DNA from: Geminicoccaceae bacterium
GTDB taxonomy: Bacteria > Pseudomonadota > Alphaproteobacteria > Geminicoccales > Geminicoccaceae
Direction: 5' to 3'
DNA length: 64,000 bases
Assembly (NCBI GenBank): GCA_025999455.1
Contig: AP024683.1
Location: forward strand, 1,371,501 to 1,435,500
Position numbers and translations under genes: made by a program. Below the pieces are notes generated by a model. The model was not told the DNA's origin and did no database searches. It saw only the letters and a list, made by a program, of their open reading frames with translations. Within the stretch, counting starts at the first letter, position 1; each line of letters begins with the position of its first letter. Positions 46,363 to 54,506 of the stretch are shown one piece after another.

Positions 46363-48404
46363 CCCGCCCGCGCCGCGGCCGTTCGGATCCCGTGGCGGCG
46401 GAGATGGGCCGCGAGGACGAGCCCGGCGAGCACGAAGCCGAGCTCGTCGGTCCAAGGCAGTGCCAACACCAGGATCGAGGCCGAGACGATCGCGACGGCC
46501 CGCTCCCAGAGCCGCATCGGGCCTTTGAGGAAGCCCGAGAGGGCCGCGGCCCAGAGCAGGATCGCAAGGAGCGCCTTGCCGACCGCGTAGAGCACGGCCG
46601 GCAGGAAGCCGATGGTCTCGGCCATCGGATCGCCCGGCTGGAGCATGAGCGCCGGGGCGTAGACGGCCATGAAGGGGACGACGTAGCCGGCGATCGCGAT
46701 CCGCGTCGCCACGAGGGCGATCTTGAGATGGCTCTCGCCCGCGATCGGCGCGGCGGCGAGTGCGGCCAAGGCCACCGGCGGGGTGAGGTCCGCCATGATG
46801 CCGAAATAGAAGACGAACATGTGGCTCACGATCAGCGGCACGCCGAGCTCGAGGAGCGCCGGGCCGGCGATCGAGGCGGTGATGATGTAATTCGGGATCG
46901 TCGGGATCCCGGTCCCGAGCACGAGGCAGGTGAGCATCGTCAAAAGGAGACTCGCGAAGAGCGAGCTCTTGCCGAGATCGACGATGGCCCCGGCGAGGTT
47001 GGTGGCGGCGCCCGTGAGCGTGAGCGTGCCGATGATCGTGCCCACGAGCGCGCAGGCGATCCCGACCGGCAGGGCGTGGCGGGCGCCCTCGGCGAGGGCG
47101 TCGCGGGCGACCGCCAAGGTCTCGCGGCCGCCGCGCACGAAGGCCGCCCAGACCACGAGCACGAGGATCGCCGCGAGGATGGCGTTCACACCGAACCGGG
47201 CGAAGCCGGCGGCGGCGAGGCCGAGGCCGATCCAGAAGAGGAGCCGCCAGCCCTGGGCCGGGAGCGAGGCCGCGACCGGTCGCCCGAGGACGACGAGGGC
47301 GGTGAGCCCGAGCCCGACCGTGCCGGCGAAGAGCGGCGTGTAGCCCGCGAAGAGGAGCCAGACGAGGACGGCGAGCGGGAGGAGGAGCGGCCAATCGCGG
47401 ACGAGCGCGGCCTTCGCACTCGGGCACGCCTCGCGCGGCAAGCCCGAAAGGCCGCGCCGCCCGGCCTCGAAATGGACGGTCGCGAAGGCGGTCGTGAAGT
47501 AGAGGAGGGCCGGGATCGCCGCGGCGATGCAGATCTCGACGTAGGGCACACCGATCGTCTCGGCCATGATGAAGGCCACGGCACCCATGACGGGCGGCAT
47601 GATCTGGCCGCCCATCGAGGAGGTGGCCTCGACCGCCCCGGCGAAGCGCGGCGGGTAGCCGAACCGCTTCATCAAGGGAATCGTGAACTGGCCCGTGGTG
47701 ACGACGTTGGCGACTCCGCTGCCGTTGATCGTTCCCATGAGCCCCGAGGAGACGACCGCCACTTTGGCAGGCCCGCCGCGCGTGTGGCCGACCGTGCCGA
47801 GGGCGAGGTCGTTGAAGAGCCGGATCATGCCGGCCCGCTCGAGGAACGCGCCGAACAGAATGAACAGGAAAATGAAGCTCGAGGAGACGAACGTCGGTAC
47901 CCCGTAGATGCCCTCGGTGCCGAGGAACATCTGATCGACGACCTGAGCGAAGTCGAAGCCGCGGTGATCGAGCGGCGCCGGCAAGAGATGGCCGAAGAGC
48001 GCGTAACCCAAGAAGAGCGCGCAGAGGATCGGCAAGGGTGCGCCGAGGAGCCGCCGCGCCGCCTCGAAGACGAGCAGGACGACGAGGACGCCCGCGACGA
48101 TGTCCGGGAGCTCGGGTTCGCCCGCGCGCAGGATGAGCTCGCGGTAGAAGACCCAGTGATAGAGGCCGAGCAGGAAGCCGAGCCCGCCGAGCGCCCAGGC
48201 GACCGCCCGCTCGACCGGTCCCGCCCGGCGCGTCTCGGCGAGCAGTGGGAAGGCCAGGAACAAGAGGAATCCCACGTGGACCGAGCGGACGATCTGGCTC
48301 GGCAGGGGGCTCCAGGCGGCGGTCCAGATCTGGAAGGCGGAAAAAGCGAGGGCTATCGCGCGGAGCGCGAGGCCGGCGCGACCCTCCCCCCAGCTCGAGG
48401 TCAC
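46359..48404 (-). CDS. TRAP transporter permease, fused small and large membrane subunits
   Basis: A 681-residue polytopic protein of the 4TM/12TM fusion type used with TAXI receptors. About 17 hydrophobic helices can be traced. Typical segments are VPTFVSSSFIFLFILFGAFLERAGM, SSGLMGTINGSGVANVVTTGQFTIPLMK, SSMGGQIMPPVMGAVAFIMAE and LGTGIPTIPNYIITASIAGPAL. It should import a carboxylate using a sodium or proton gradient with the receptor encoded at 51744-52697. The GTG at 48402-48404 has GCGAGG 5 bp upstream; the frame stays open into repeat DNA further upstream but is not conserved. The usual adjacency to the receptor gene is broken by 3.3 kb. Confidence 0.92.
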   Translation of the reverse strand: MTSSWGEGRAGLALRAIALAFSAFQIWTAAWSPLPSQIVRSVHVGFLLFLAFPLLAETRRAGPVERAVAWALGGLGFLLGLYHWVFYRELILRAGEPELPDIVAGVLVVLLVFEAARRLLGAPLPILCALFLGYALFGHLLPAPLDHRGFDFAQVVDQMFLGTEGIYGVPTFVSSSFIFLFILFGAFLERAGMIRLFNDLALGTVGHTRGGPAKVAVVSSGLMGTINGSGVANVVTTGQFTIPLMKRFGYPPRFAGAVEATSSMGGQIMPPVMGAVAFIMAETIGVPYVEICIAAAIPALLYFTTAFATVHFEAGRRGLSGLPREACPSAKAALVRDWPLLLPLAVLVWLLFAGYTPLFAGTVGLGLTALVVLGRPVAASLPAQGWRLLFWIGLGLAAAGFARFGVNAILAAILVLVVWAAFVRGGRETLAVARDALAEGARHALPVGIACALVGTIIGTLTLTGAATNLAGAIVDLGKSSLFASLLLTMLTCLVLGTGIPTIPNYIITASIAGPALLELGVPLIVSHMFVFYFGIMADLTPPVALAALAAAPIAGESHLKIALVATRIAIAGYVVPFMAVYAPALMLQPGDPMAETIGFLPAVLYAVGKALLAILLWAAALSGFLKGPMRLWERAVAIVSASILVLALPWTDELGFVLAGLVLAAHLRRHGIRTAAARAG

Positions 48405-48543
48405 GGGCACCTCGCGTGCGTGGCCGATCCCGCCGGAGCCGACCAGCGAGCGTCCGGCCTTCGGACCGATGTTGCGGGCACCCCGCTTCCGTGCGGCAGC
48501 GGAGACCTCGGATCGCCGAGCCGGGGCGCACGCCGGTCCGGCC

Positions 48544-49620
48544 GGCGCCACGGTCTCGGCCGCGTCACGGCCGACCCGGTCTTCGCACCGTTCGTACCGA
48601 CCCGCCGCATCGACGAACCCCGCGCCTCGGAACCGGAACCGCCACCCTCGCGCCGACCTCCGATTTCCCCGAGCGGCGTTCGCCGGTTCGGCCGGCTGCA
48701 CGATGTCACGCGCGGCACGGCCGACCTCGTGTCCGCCGGGTGCCGACCGCTCCGCGGTACCGACGACCGAGCGGCGCCGCGGCCGACATCGATGGCGTCC
48801 GATCTGCCGGCCGCGCGACTCGCCGCTCCGACCGGCTGCAGGGGCTCACCTCCGGCACGGCCGGCCTCGCCCTCGCCCGGCGCGTCTCGGTAAGCCGCAT
48901 CGACGACGCGGTTCCTCCACCGCCGACACCGGCCACGTCGGATCGCCGCCTGATGCCGCTCGAAGCTCCGAGAGGTGCGGGGGCTCGCGTCCGACACGCC
49001 CGACCTCGCCCTCGCCCGGCGCCGACCGCTCCGCCGCACCGAAGACCGAGCGGCTCCGCGGCCGAGGTCGCCCACGTCGGATCCCCACGTGACGCCGCTC
49101 GACGCTCGGAAAGCTTCACGGTCTCGCGCGCGACGGGACCTCGCGTTCGCCCGAGGCGTGCTGGTCCACCACGTCGGCGATCGAGGTCGCTCATGGGCGG
49201 GTGACCCCACCGACTTCACGCCGACCTCGAATCCCCCGGGCGGCGTTCCGCGGATCGGCCGGTTGCGGGACCTCACGAGTGCCACGCCCGACCTCGCCCG
49301 GAGCCGACCGCTCCGCCGCGTGGGCGCCTCGGGTGCTCCGCGGCCGACGCCAATTGCGTCCGATCTGCCCGCAGCGCCACTCGTCGCCCCGACGGGCTGC
49401 GGGGTCTCACCCGCGGCACGGTCGACCTCACCTTTGCCCGGTGCGTCTCGGTAAGCCGTATCGACTGCGCGGTTCCTCCACCGCCTACAGCGGCCACTTC
49501 GGACCCCCGAGCCGCTCGCCGCTCCGACGCGCTGCCGGGTCTCACCCGCGGCACGGTCGACCTCTCGTCCGCACGCTGCGTACCGGTCCGGCACATCGGC
49601 GAGCTCGGCCTCTCACGCGT
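48544..49620. repeat. Tandem array of about eight degenerate 140-bp repeats
   Basis: Units begin at anchors near 48544, 48694, 48834, 48974, 49112, 49261, 49395 and 49530 (spacings 134 to 150 bp). Each opens with a GGCTGC-like anchor, then a TCAC...GGCACGGCCGACCTCG block, and many end in CGCCGCTCCGA. The middle differs by type: type A (units 2, 4, 6) has GCCGACCGCTCCGC and CCGCGGCCGA; type B (units 3, 7, and weakly 1) has CGTCTCGGTAAGCCG and GCGGTTCCTCCACCGCC; units 5 and 8 are divergent. The order B-A-B-A-D-A-B-D implies duplication of larger blocks. On the minus strand an Arg-rich frame stays open because paired units add up to about 279 bp. Confidence 0.8.
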
Positions 49621-51132
49621 GGTCCGCCGACAGTCGAGGCGAAGCGGGTGCCGTCGGGCGCAGTCGGCTGCGCATGCACGAGTTGACCGATGCGCCGTGC
49701 ACGTCCGGGACGAGCGAGGTCGACCGGCCCTGAAAGGGTCGCACTGCGCGTACGCGCCGATCGGGTGGCACGCTCCCTCCCGTGCTCGAGGGGCGCAAGC
49801 ACGACCCGGCCGGTGCACCACGGTTCCACCGACCGCAGACGCCGCGACCTCGGACGCCCTCGCCTGTTCGCCAGGCGGCCGATCCGGTCGGCCGGCTCCC
49901 ACCCTGCTGTCGACGATCGCCTCGTTCCTCCGACCTGACCACGACCCGATCCCTTGCGAGACGCACCTCGGTCGTAACCCACGGGCACGAAGGTGAGCTC
50001 GACCGGTCTGCGCCGATCGTAGCGTCCGCCGGGCACGTGCCGGCCGATCGCTGCGGTATGCCGGAGGTGCCGCGCGACTTTTCCCGCCCCTCGACGCTCG
50101 ATGCCCGACGCCGGCTCCGTCGACAGCTGCGCCCGGCGCGTCGGTTCGCGCGTCGGCCGGAAACCCGGGCGGGTTCGGCGTCGCGCGCGCCGCGGCCTCG
50201 CGCGCTCGTTTCTTTGCCGCGACGTTCGTCAGCGGAGGAAGCACGGGTCGGGTTCGCGCGGAGGCGGATCCGACCGATCCTCCGACGATGGACCGCGCCG
50301 CTGCTCGACTCCCCCGGCGGATCCGCCGAACGGCGAAGCAAGGCACGGGCGCCGTTCGACCGCCGGCCGTCGGACCGACCGACGCGCCGGTCACCGTTGG
50401 AACCGGACGACCGCCCACGCGGAAACGAACGGCGCCGAAAAGGCGGCGCTGCAGCTCCACTGGCCGGCCCTCCAACGGGAGCGGTCGGACGGAAGGGGAA
50501 GCCGTGGCTTCCTGCTCGGCACCCCTCGCCGTCTTCCGTTCGAACGAGCGAACGCTCGTCGACCGCGCGCCGTCCCGGCTGACGAGCCGTCGGCGGGCCG
50601 GCGGTGCGAACCCGCGAGCCGCGGCATCGCGCTGCCGACCACTTCCGGCCGTGTCCCGACGGAGCGGAACGTCCGTGGAGCCGGAACCGTCCCAGTGGAC
50701 GACCGATCCGAAAACGGAGCAGGCGCGCGGGCGGGACGACACGCCGTTTCGTCTGTTCCTCTCCGTCCCGCGATCGACATGCGGACCGCGACGGAACGAG
50801 GCGGCCGGCCCCGGCGAGCCCTGTGCGGGTCGGGCGCAGGCGAGGAGAGCCGAGGCTCCGCTCGGTTCATGCCTCGACGGTGCCCGAAGCAGCGGAGGAA
50901 CACGCGGCGAGCGGACGCCGCCGGGTCGGGCGACCCGTCGCCCCGTCCAGCACCCCGGCGAACGCGCGCCGGCCTCGGCGCGACCGGACGAGCGGACGAA
51001 CGGTTGCCGCTGCGGCCGCTCCGCGCTCGAACGCGGCACACGACTGCAAGCGGCGAGACTTACTCCGGAGGCCGGCCGGCGATTTGGCCGACCGCACGGG
51101 CCCACGCGGCTTGGGCCGCCCCGGCCGCGCCA

Positions 51133-51157
51133 GTGGGCAGGCCCTCGCGCTGCCCAC
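51133..51157. other. Perfect 8-bp-stem hairpin
   Basis: GTGGGCAG (51133-51140) and CTGCCCAC (51150-51157) are perfect complements around a 9-base loop. No T-tract follows on either strand. It lies about 600 bp downstream of the TAXI receptor stop and could act in transcript processing or termination, but nothing proves this. Confidence 0.35.
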
Positions 51158-51425
51158 GGGGCAGGCCCGAAAGGTGCGAAGCCGCCGAGCACCTTAGCGG
51201 CCGGACCGACGGAGACCGGCACCGCTCCGCCGCGCCTTTCGCCGCGGAGCCCGCAACCCTGGCCGGAGCCGGCGCCGACGAACGGGGCTTCCCGAAGAAA
51301 GGTCGGTTCCTTCCCGGGCGCCGAGGGCCCTTCGCCGGAGTGTGGAGCGTGCACGGTCCGCTCCACCCGCCACACGAGATCCGTCGCGGTTTCGTACGGG
51401 CGCGGACCCACGTCCACCGGGTGGT

Positions 51426-51627
51426 TCGACGTCGCCAGGGCCGAGCCCGTCACCACCTCCTGCCCGGGTGGACCCTCGTCGGCCGCATCGCTCGACGCAT
51501 GGGCGGTCGCCCCGGAAAAGGCCTCGGGCCGGCGCGGACCGCCGTCCAAAAGGTCGCTCGACGTCGGCAGGGCCGAGCCCGTCACCACCTCCTGCCCGAG
51601 TGGACCCTCGTCGGCCGCGTCGCTCGA
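51426..51627. repeat. 70-bp direct repeat at 132-bp offset
   Basis: Copies at 51426-51495 and 51558-51627 differ at only about four of 70 positions, far closer than the units of the array at 48544-49620. The common core includes CAGGGCCGAGCCCGTCACC and TGGACCCTCGTCGGCCGC. The 132-bp period is close to that of the other array, suggesting the same duplication process acting on different sequence. It lies about 120 bp downstream of the TAXI gene stop. Confidence 0.75.
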
Positions 51628-51743
51628 GAGGATCCGGCGCGGCCGCGCATCCCGACGCTCGTCCCCGACGTTCGCCGCGGCGAGGCTCGATCGCCAAGCC
51701 GGCAGGCTCGTGGGCGGGGTCGGGCGCGCCGGCGGCTCTTCGC

Positions 51744-52697
51744 TCAACGGACGAGGCCTTTTTCCTTGTAGAAGCGCTCGGCACCGGGATGGAGCGGCAC
51801 CGGCATGCCGGCGAGCGCCGCCTCGAGGGTGATCTTCTTGCCCTCGGCGTGCGCGGCGGCGAGCTGGTCGAGATTGGCGAACAGCTCCTTCGTCATGGCG
51901 TAGGCGAGCTCCTCCGACACACCCGCATGCGTGACGAGGAAGTTGGGGATCGTCGCGGTCGGCACGTCCTGGTCCTGGCCCGTATAGGTGCCCGCGGGGA
52001 TCACGCCCGGTCGGAAGGGATCGCCGATCTTGGCCACGATCTCGGGCGGCACCGCGACCATCCGGATCGGGACCGAGGTCGAAAGATCGCGGATCGAGGC
52101 GACGCCGAGCCCGGCCGACTGCAAGGTCGCGTCGAGCTGGCGGTTCTTCATGAGGTCGACCGACTCGGCGAAGGGCAGATATTCGACCTTGCCGAGATCC
52201 GCGTACGAAAGACCCGCGGCGGCGAGGATCGCGCGCGCGTTCAGTTCGGTTCCCGACTTGGGTGCGCCCACCGACAGCCGCTTGCCCTTGAGGTCGGCGA
52301 GCGTCGTGATGCCCGACTCCTTGCTCGCCACGATCTGCACGTAGTTCGGGTAGATGCCGGCGATCCCGCGCAATTTGTCGAGAGGTGCCTTGAACCCGGC
52401 TTCCGCGTCGCCCTTCCACGCGGCGATCAGGGAATCGCCGAGGGTGAAGGCGATCTCGCCCTTGCCGGCTTGCAAAAGGTTCAGGTTCTCGACCGAGGCC
52501 TTGGTCGACTGCACGGAGGTCCGGATCCCGGGGATCTTTTCCCCGTAGATCCGCCCGAGCGCCACGCCCAAGGGATAATAGACACCGGCCGTGCCGCCGG
52601 TCAGCACGTTGACGAAGGTCTGCGCGACCGAAGGCCCGGCCGCACCCGTGACGAGACCGCCCACGACGAGTCCGAGCACCACACGTCGCCCGACCAT
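51744..52697 (-). CDS. TAXI-family TRAP transporter solute receptor
   Basis: A 317-residue periplasmic receptor. Signal peptide residues 1-26 (RRVVLGLVVGGLVTGAAGPSVAQ). The mature start TFVNVLTGGTAGVYYPLGVALGRIY and the block STKASVENLNLLQAGKGEIAFTLGDS are the TAXI signature, and LKGKRLSVGAPKSGTELNARAIL is the hinge region. It should deliver a small carboxylate to the fused permease at 46359-48404. The ATG at 52695-52697 has AGAGGAGG 6 bp upstream. The permease gene is not the next gene as expected but lies 3.3 kb downstream. Confidence 0.93.
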   Translation of the reverse strand: MVGRRVVLGLVVGGLVTGAAGPSVAQTFVNVLTGGTAGVYYPLGVALGRIYGEKIPGIRTSVQSTKASVENLNLLQAGKGEIAFTLGDSLIAAWKGDAEAGFKAPLDKLRGIAGIYPNYVQIVASKESGITTLADLKGKRLSVGAPKSGTELNARAILAAAGLSYADLGKVEYLPFAESVDLMKNRQLDATLQSAGLGVASIRDLSTSVPIRMVAVPPEIVAKIGDPFRPGVIPAGTYTGQDQDVPTATIPNFLVTHAGVSEELAYAMTKELFANLDQLAAAHAEGKKITLEAALAGMPVPLHPGAERFYKEKGLVR

Positions 52698-53678
52698 GAG
52701 AGCCTCCTCTTCTCTTCGCGCCCTTCGCTCTTAACCGCCCGAGCGGGCTCGGTCGAGGGCGCCCACCGAACACGCTTTCGCGACCGGCCAGCGGTAGGCA
52801 CCGTCCGGCGCGGCGCCGGGCGAAGGTCGCGGGCCCGCTGCGGCACGCCGCCTTGCTCCTCGTCCCGTCGCGGCACGGCGACCCCGACCACCTCGGCCGG
52901 GCTGCGCCGCACGCGGCCGCACGCGACTGCCGCCGAGTGCAGCCAATGGATCCGCTCGCCGGCCCGCGGCGCGCCGCCACACCTGACGGCCGCGGTGGTG
53001 CGGCCCCGTCGGGCGCGGCCGTCCGGCCGGCGCCTTCGTCCGAAGGGAAGAGGGAGGTGCCCGCCGCCGTTGCGAAACGGCTCACGGCGGTCCTCTCCGC
53101 TCGAGGGGACGAGCGTGCCGAAGCCGGCGTCGGTGCCACCCGCCGGCGACGTCCCACGCCTTCCCGCTCAAGCGCCGTGCTCTCCCGGCGGAACATCGAG
53201 CGTTCCGCGGATCTCGCGTGAGGCACGGCCCGCACGTGTCGCGCGCCTCTCTCGTCGCTGGACTGCGATCCCGGGCGGAACGGCCGCCGACGTCGAGCTG
53301 GCGGCAGGCCGAGCTCCGGCGGACGAGGGGCCCAGGGCGCGGCCAGCGCGGCGACGCCGTCGCTCCGCACGGTCTCGGCGACGAGCCCGCTCGGCTCCCT
53401 CGCGTTCGGAACGGCGAACGATCCGACGAACCCGACCCCGTGCGCTCCCCCGGCCCGTCGGAGAGCGCCCGACACCGAACCCGCGAGCTCGTTGCCCGGC
53501 CCGGGCTCGGCACCCGCCGGGGCGACGGCCGGCCGAGGTGCCCCGAGCGCCGGCCCGAGCTCCACTCGAGGCGCTGTCGAGCACGCATCCGACGTCCACC
53601 CCGCCCGTTCGTCGGTGCGCGCTGACAGGCGCCACCGGTCGCGCTAGGCACGCCGCGAGGCGAGCTCGGGAGGTGGGC
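52698..53678. other. 981-bp gene-free spacer
   Basis: A divergent intergenic region between the TAXI receptor gene (minus) and the duplicated-domain gene (plus). Open frames on both strands give Arg/Pro-rich translations with no recognisable domain. No tandem repeat comparable to the 48.5-49.6 kb array was seen. Promoters of both flanking genes must lie here but none stands out. Confidence 0.5.
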
Positions 53679-54506
53679 GTGAGGGACGAACCGGTGATCC
53701 TCGACACGGTGACGAAGCTCCGCCCCGAGCAGGCCGGTCGCGTGGCGGTCTGCGCGAGCCACGGCGGGCTGTACGCCGCCTGGTGCGCGGCCGTCGCGGG
53801 GGTGCGGGCGGTCGTGCTGTGCGATGCCGGGATCGGCAAGGACGAAGCCGGGGTGGCGGGGCTCCGCTGGCTCGACGAGCTCGGCCTGCCGGCCGTGGCG
53901 CTCGACCACGACCGCTCGCGGATCGGTGACGGGCGCGACGCTTGGGAGAGGGGGGTCGCGAGCCGGGTCAACCGGGCGGCCGCGGCACTCGGCGCCGCAC
54001 CCGGCCAGCGCACCCCCGAGCTCGTCGAGCGGCTGCGCGCCGCGCCCGTTCGCGCCGTGGTGGTGCCACCGATCCGCGAGGCTCGGGTCCGGCTCGACGA
54101 GGCGTGTCGCGGCGATGTCGAGGTCTGGGCGTGCGATTCGGCGGCGCTGGTCCGTCCCGAAGACCGCGGTCGGATCGTCGTCACGGGCAGCCACGGTGGC
54201 CTCTTGGGCGGCCGGCCGGAGAGCGCCATCGGCGCGCCGGTGTTCGCCGCCCTCTTCAACGACGCCGGCATCGGGATCGACGAAGCCGGTACGACCCGGC
54301 TGCCGGCGCTCGACGAGCGCGGCATCGCCGCGGCCACCGTCGACGCGGAAACGGCCCGGATCGGCGATGCGCGCTCGACCTTCGCGGAGGGGATCGTGAG
54401 CCGGGTCAATCGCTGCGCGGCGGCACTCGGCGGCCGGCCCGGCATGCCGGCGCGCGAGCTCGTGGCCCTTCTGGTCGACGCGCGGCTCGCGGAGGCGAGG
54501 CCGTGA
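53679..54506 (+). CDS. Protein with two tandem copies of an unrecognised domain
   Basis: A 275-residue protein. Two halves are clearly homologous. Half 1 has VAVCASHGGLYAA, LCDAGIGKDEAGVAGL and SRIGDGRDAWERGVASRVN; half 2 has IVVTGSHGGLLGG, FNDAGIGIDEAGTTRL and ARIGDARSTFAEGIVSRVN. The shared SHGG, DAGIG-DEAG and RIGD...SRVNRxAAALG motifs look like a ligand site repeated twice. I cannot name the family. The GTG at 53679-53681 has GGGAGG 5 bp upstream. The stop overlaps the start of the ThDP enzyme gene (GTGA), implying linked function, perhaps as a sensor or partner subunit. Confidence 0.7.
   Translation: MRDEPVILDTVTKLRPEQAGRVAVCASHGGLYAAWCAAVAGVRAVVLCDAGIGKDEAGVAGLRWLDELGLPAVALDHDRSRIGDGRDAWERGVASRVNRAAAALGAAPGQRTPELVERLRAAPVRAVVVPPIREARVRLDEACRGDVEVWACDSAALVRPEDRGRIVVTGSHGGLLGGRPESAIGAPVFAALFNDAGIGIDEAGTTRLPALDERGIAAATVDAETARIGDARSTFAEGIVSRVNRCAAALGGRPGMPARELVALLVDARLAEARP

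Larger units (their letters stand above)
48405..51743. other. 3.3-kb gene-free region inside a TRAP operon
   Basis: No recognisable gene is present. Long open frames exist on both strands, but their translations are Arg/Ser/Gly/Pro-rich without domains, membrane segments or credible starts. It contains a tandem array of about 140-bp units (48544-49620), an 8-bp-stem hairpin (51133-51157) and a 70-bp duplication at 132-bp offset (51426-51627). The stretch 49620-51130 shows only short GC-rich word repetition. If receptor and permease are co-transcribed, this would be an exceptionally long internal untranslated region. Confidence 0.6.

Noticed and set aside
48401-49594. A 397-codon Arg-rich frame spanning the 140-bp repeats, possibly a repeat protein
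   Set aside because: The frame stays open only because paired units sum to about a multiple of three. No start signal, signal peptide or plausible fold is present. Kept as an open question in the repeat finding, not called as a gene.
48544-49620. CRISPR array
   Set aside because: Units are about 140 bp, degenerate throughout, and lack the short identical repeats with unique spacers; no cas genes are nearby.
51133-51157. Intrinsic terminator after the TAXI receptor gene
   Set aside because: There is a good stem but no T-tract, and it lies about 600 bp from the stop codon.
48405-51743. Insertion sequence or other mobile element splitting the TRAP operon
   Set aside because: No transposase or integrase, no terminal inverted repeats and no target-site duplication could be found by reading the ends.
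49273-53565. A 1430-codon open frame on the minus strand across the repeat region and the TAXI gene
   Set aside because: The translation is Arg/Gly/Pro-rich with no domain and overlaps the real TAXI receptor gene in another frame. At this GC content stops are rare and such frames are expected.
53679-54506. RpiB-type sugar-phosphate isomerase
   Set aside because: The repeated SHGG motif superficially resembles RpiB sequence, but the internal duplication and the remaining motifs do not fit that family.
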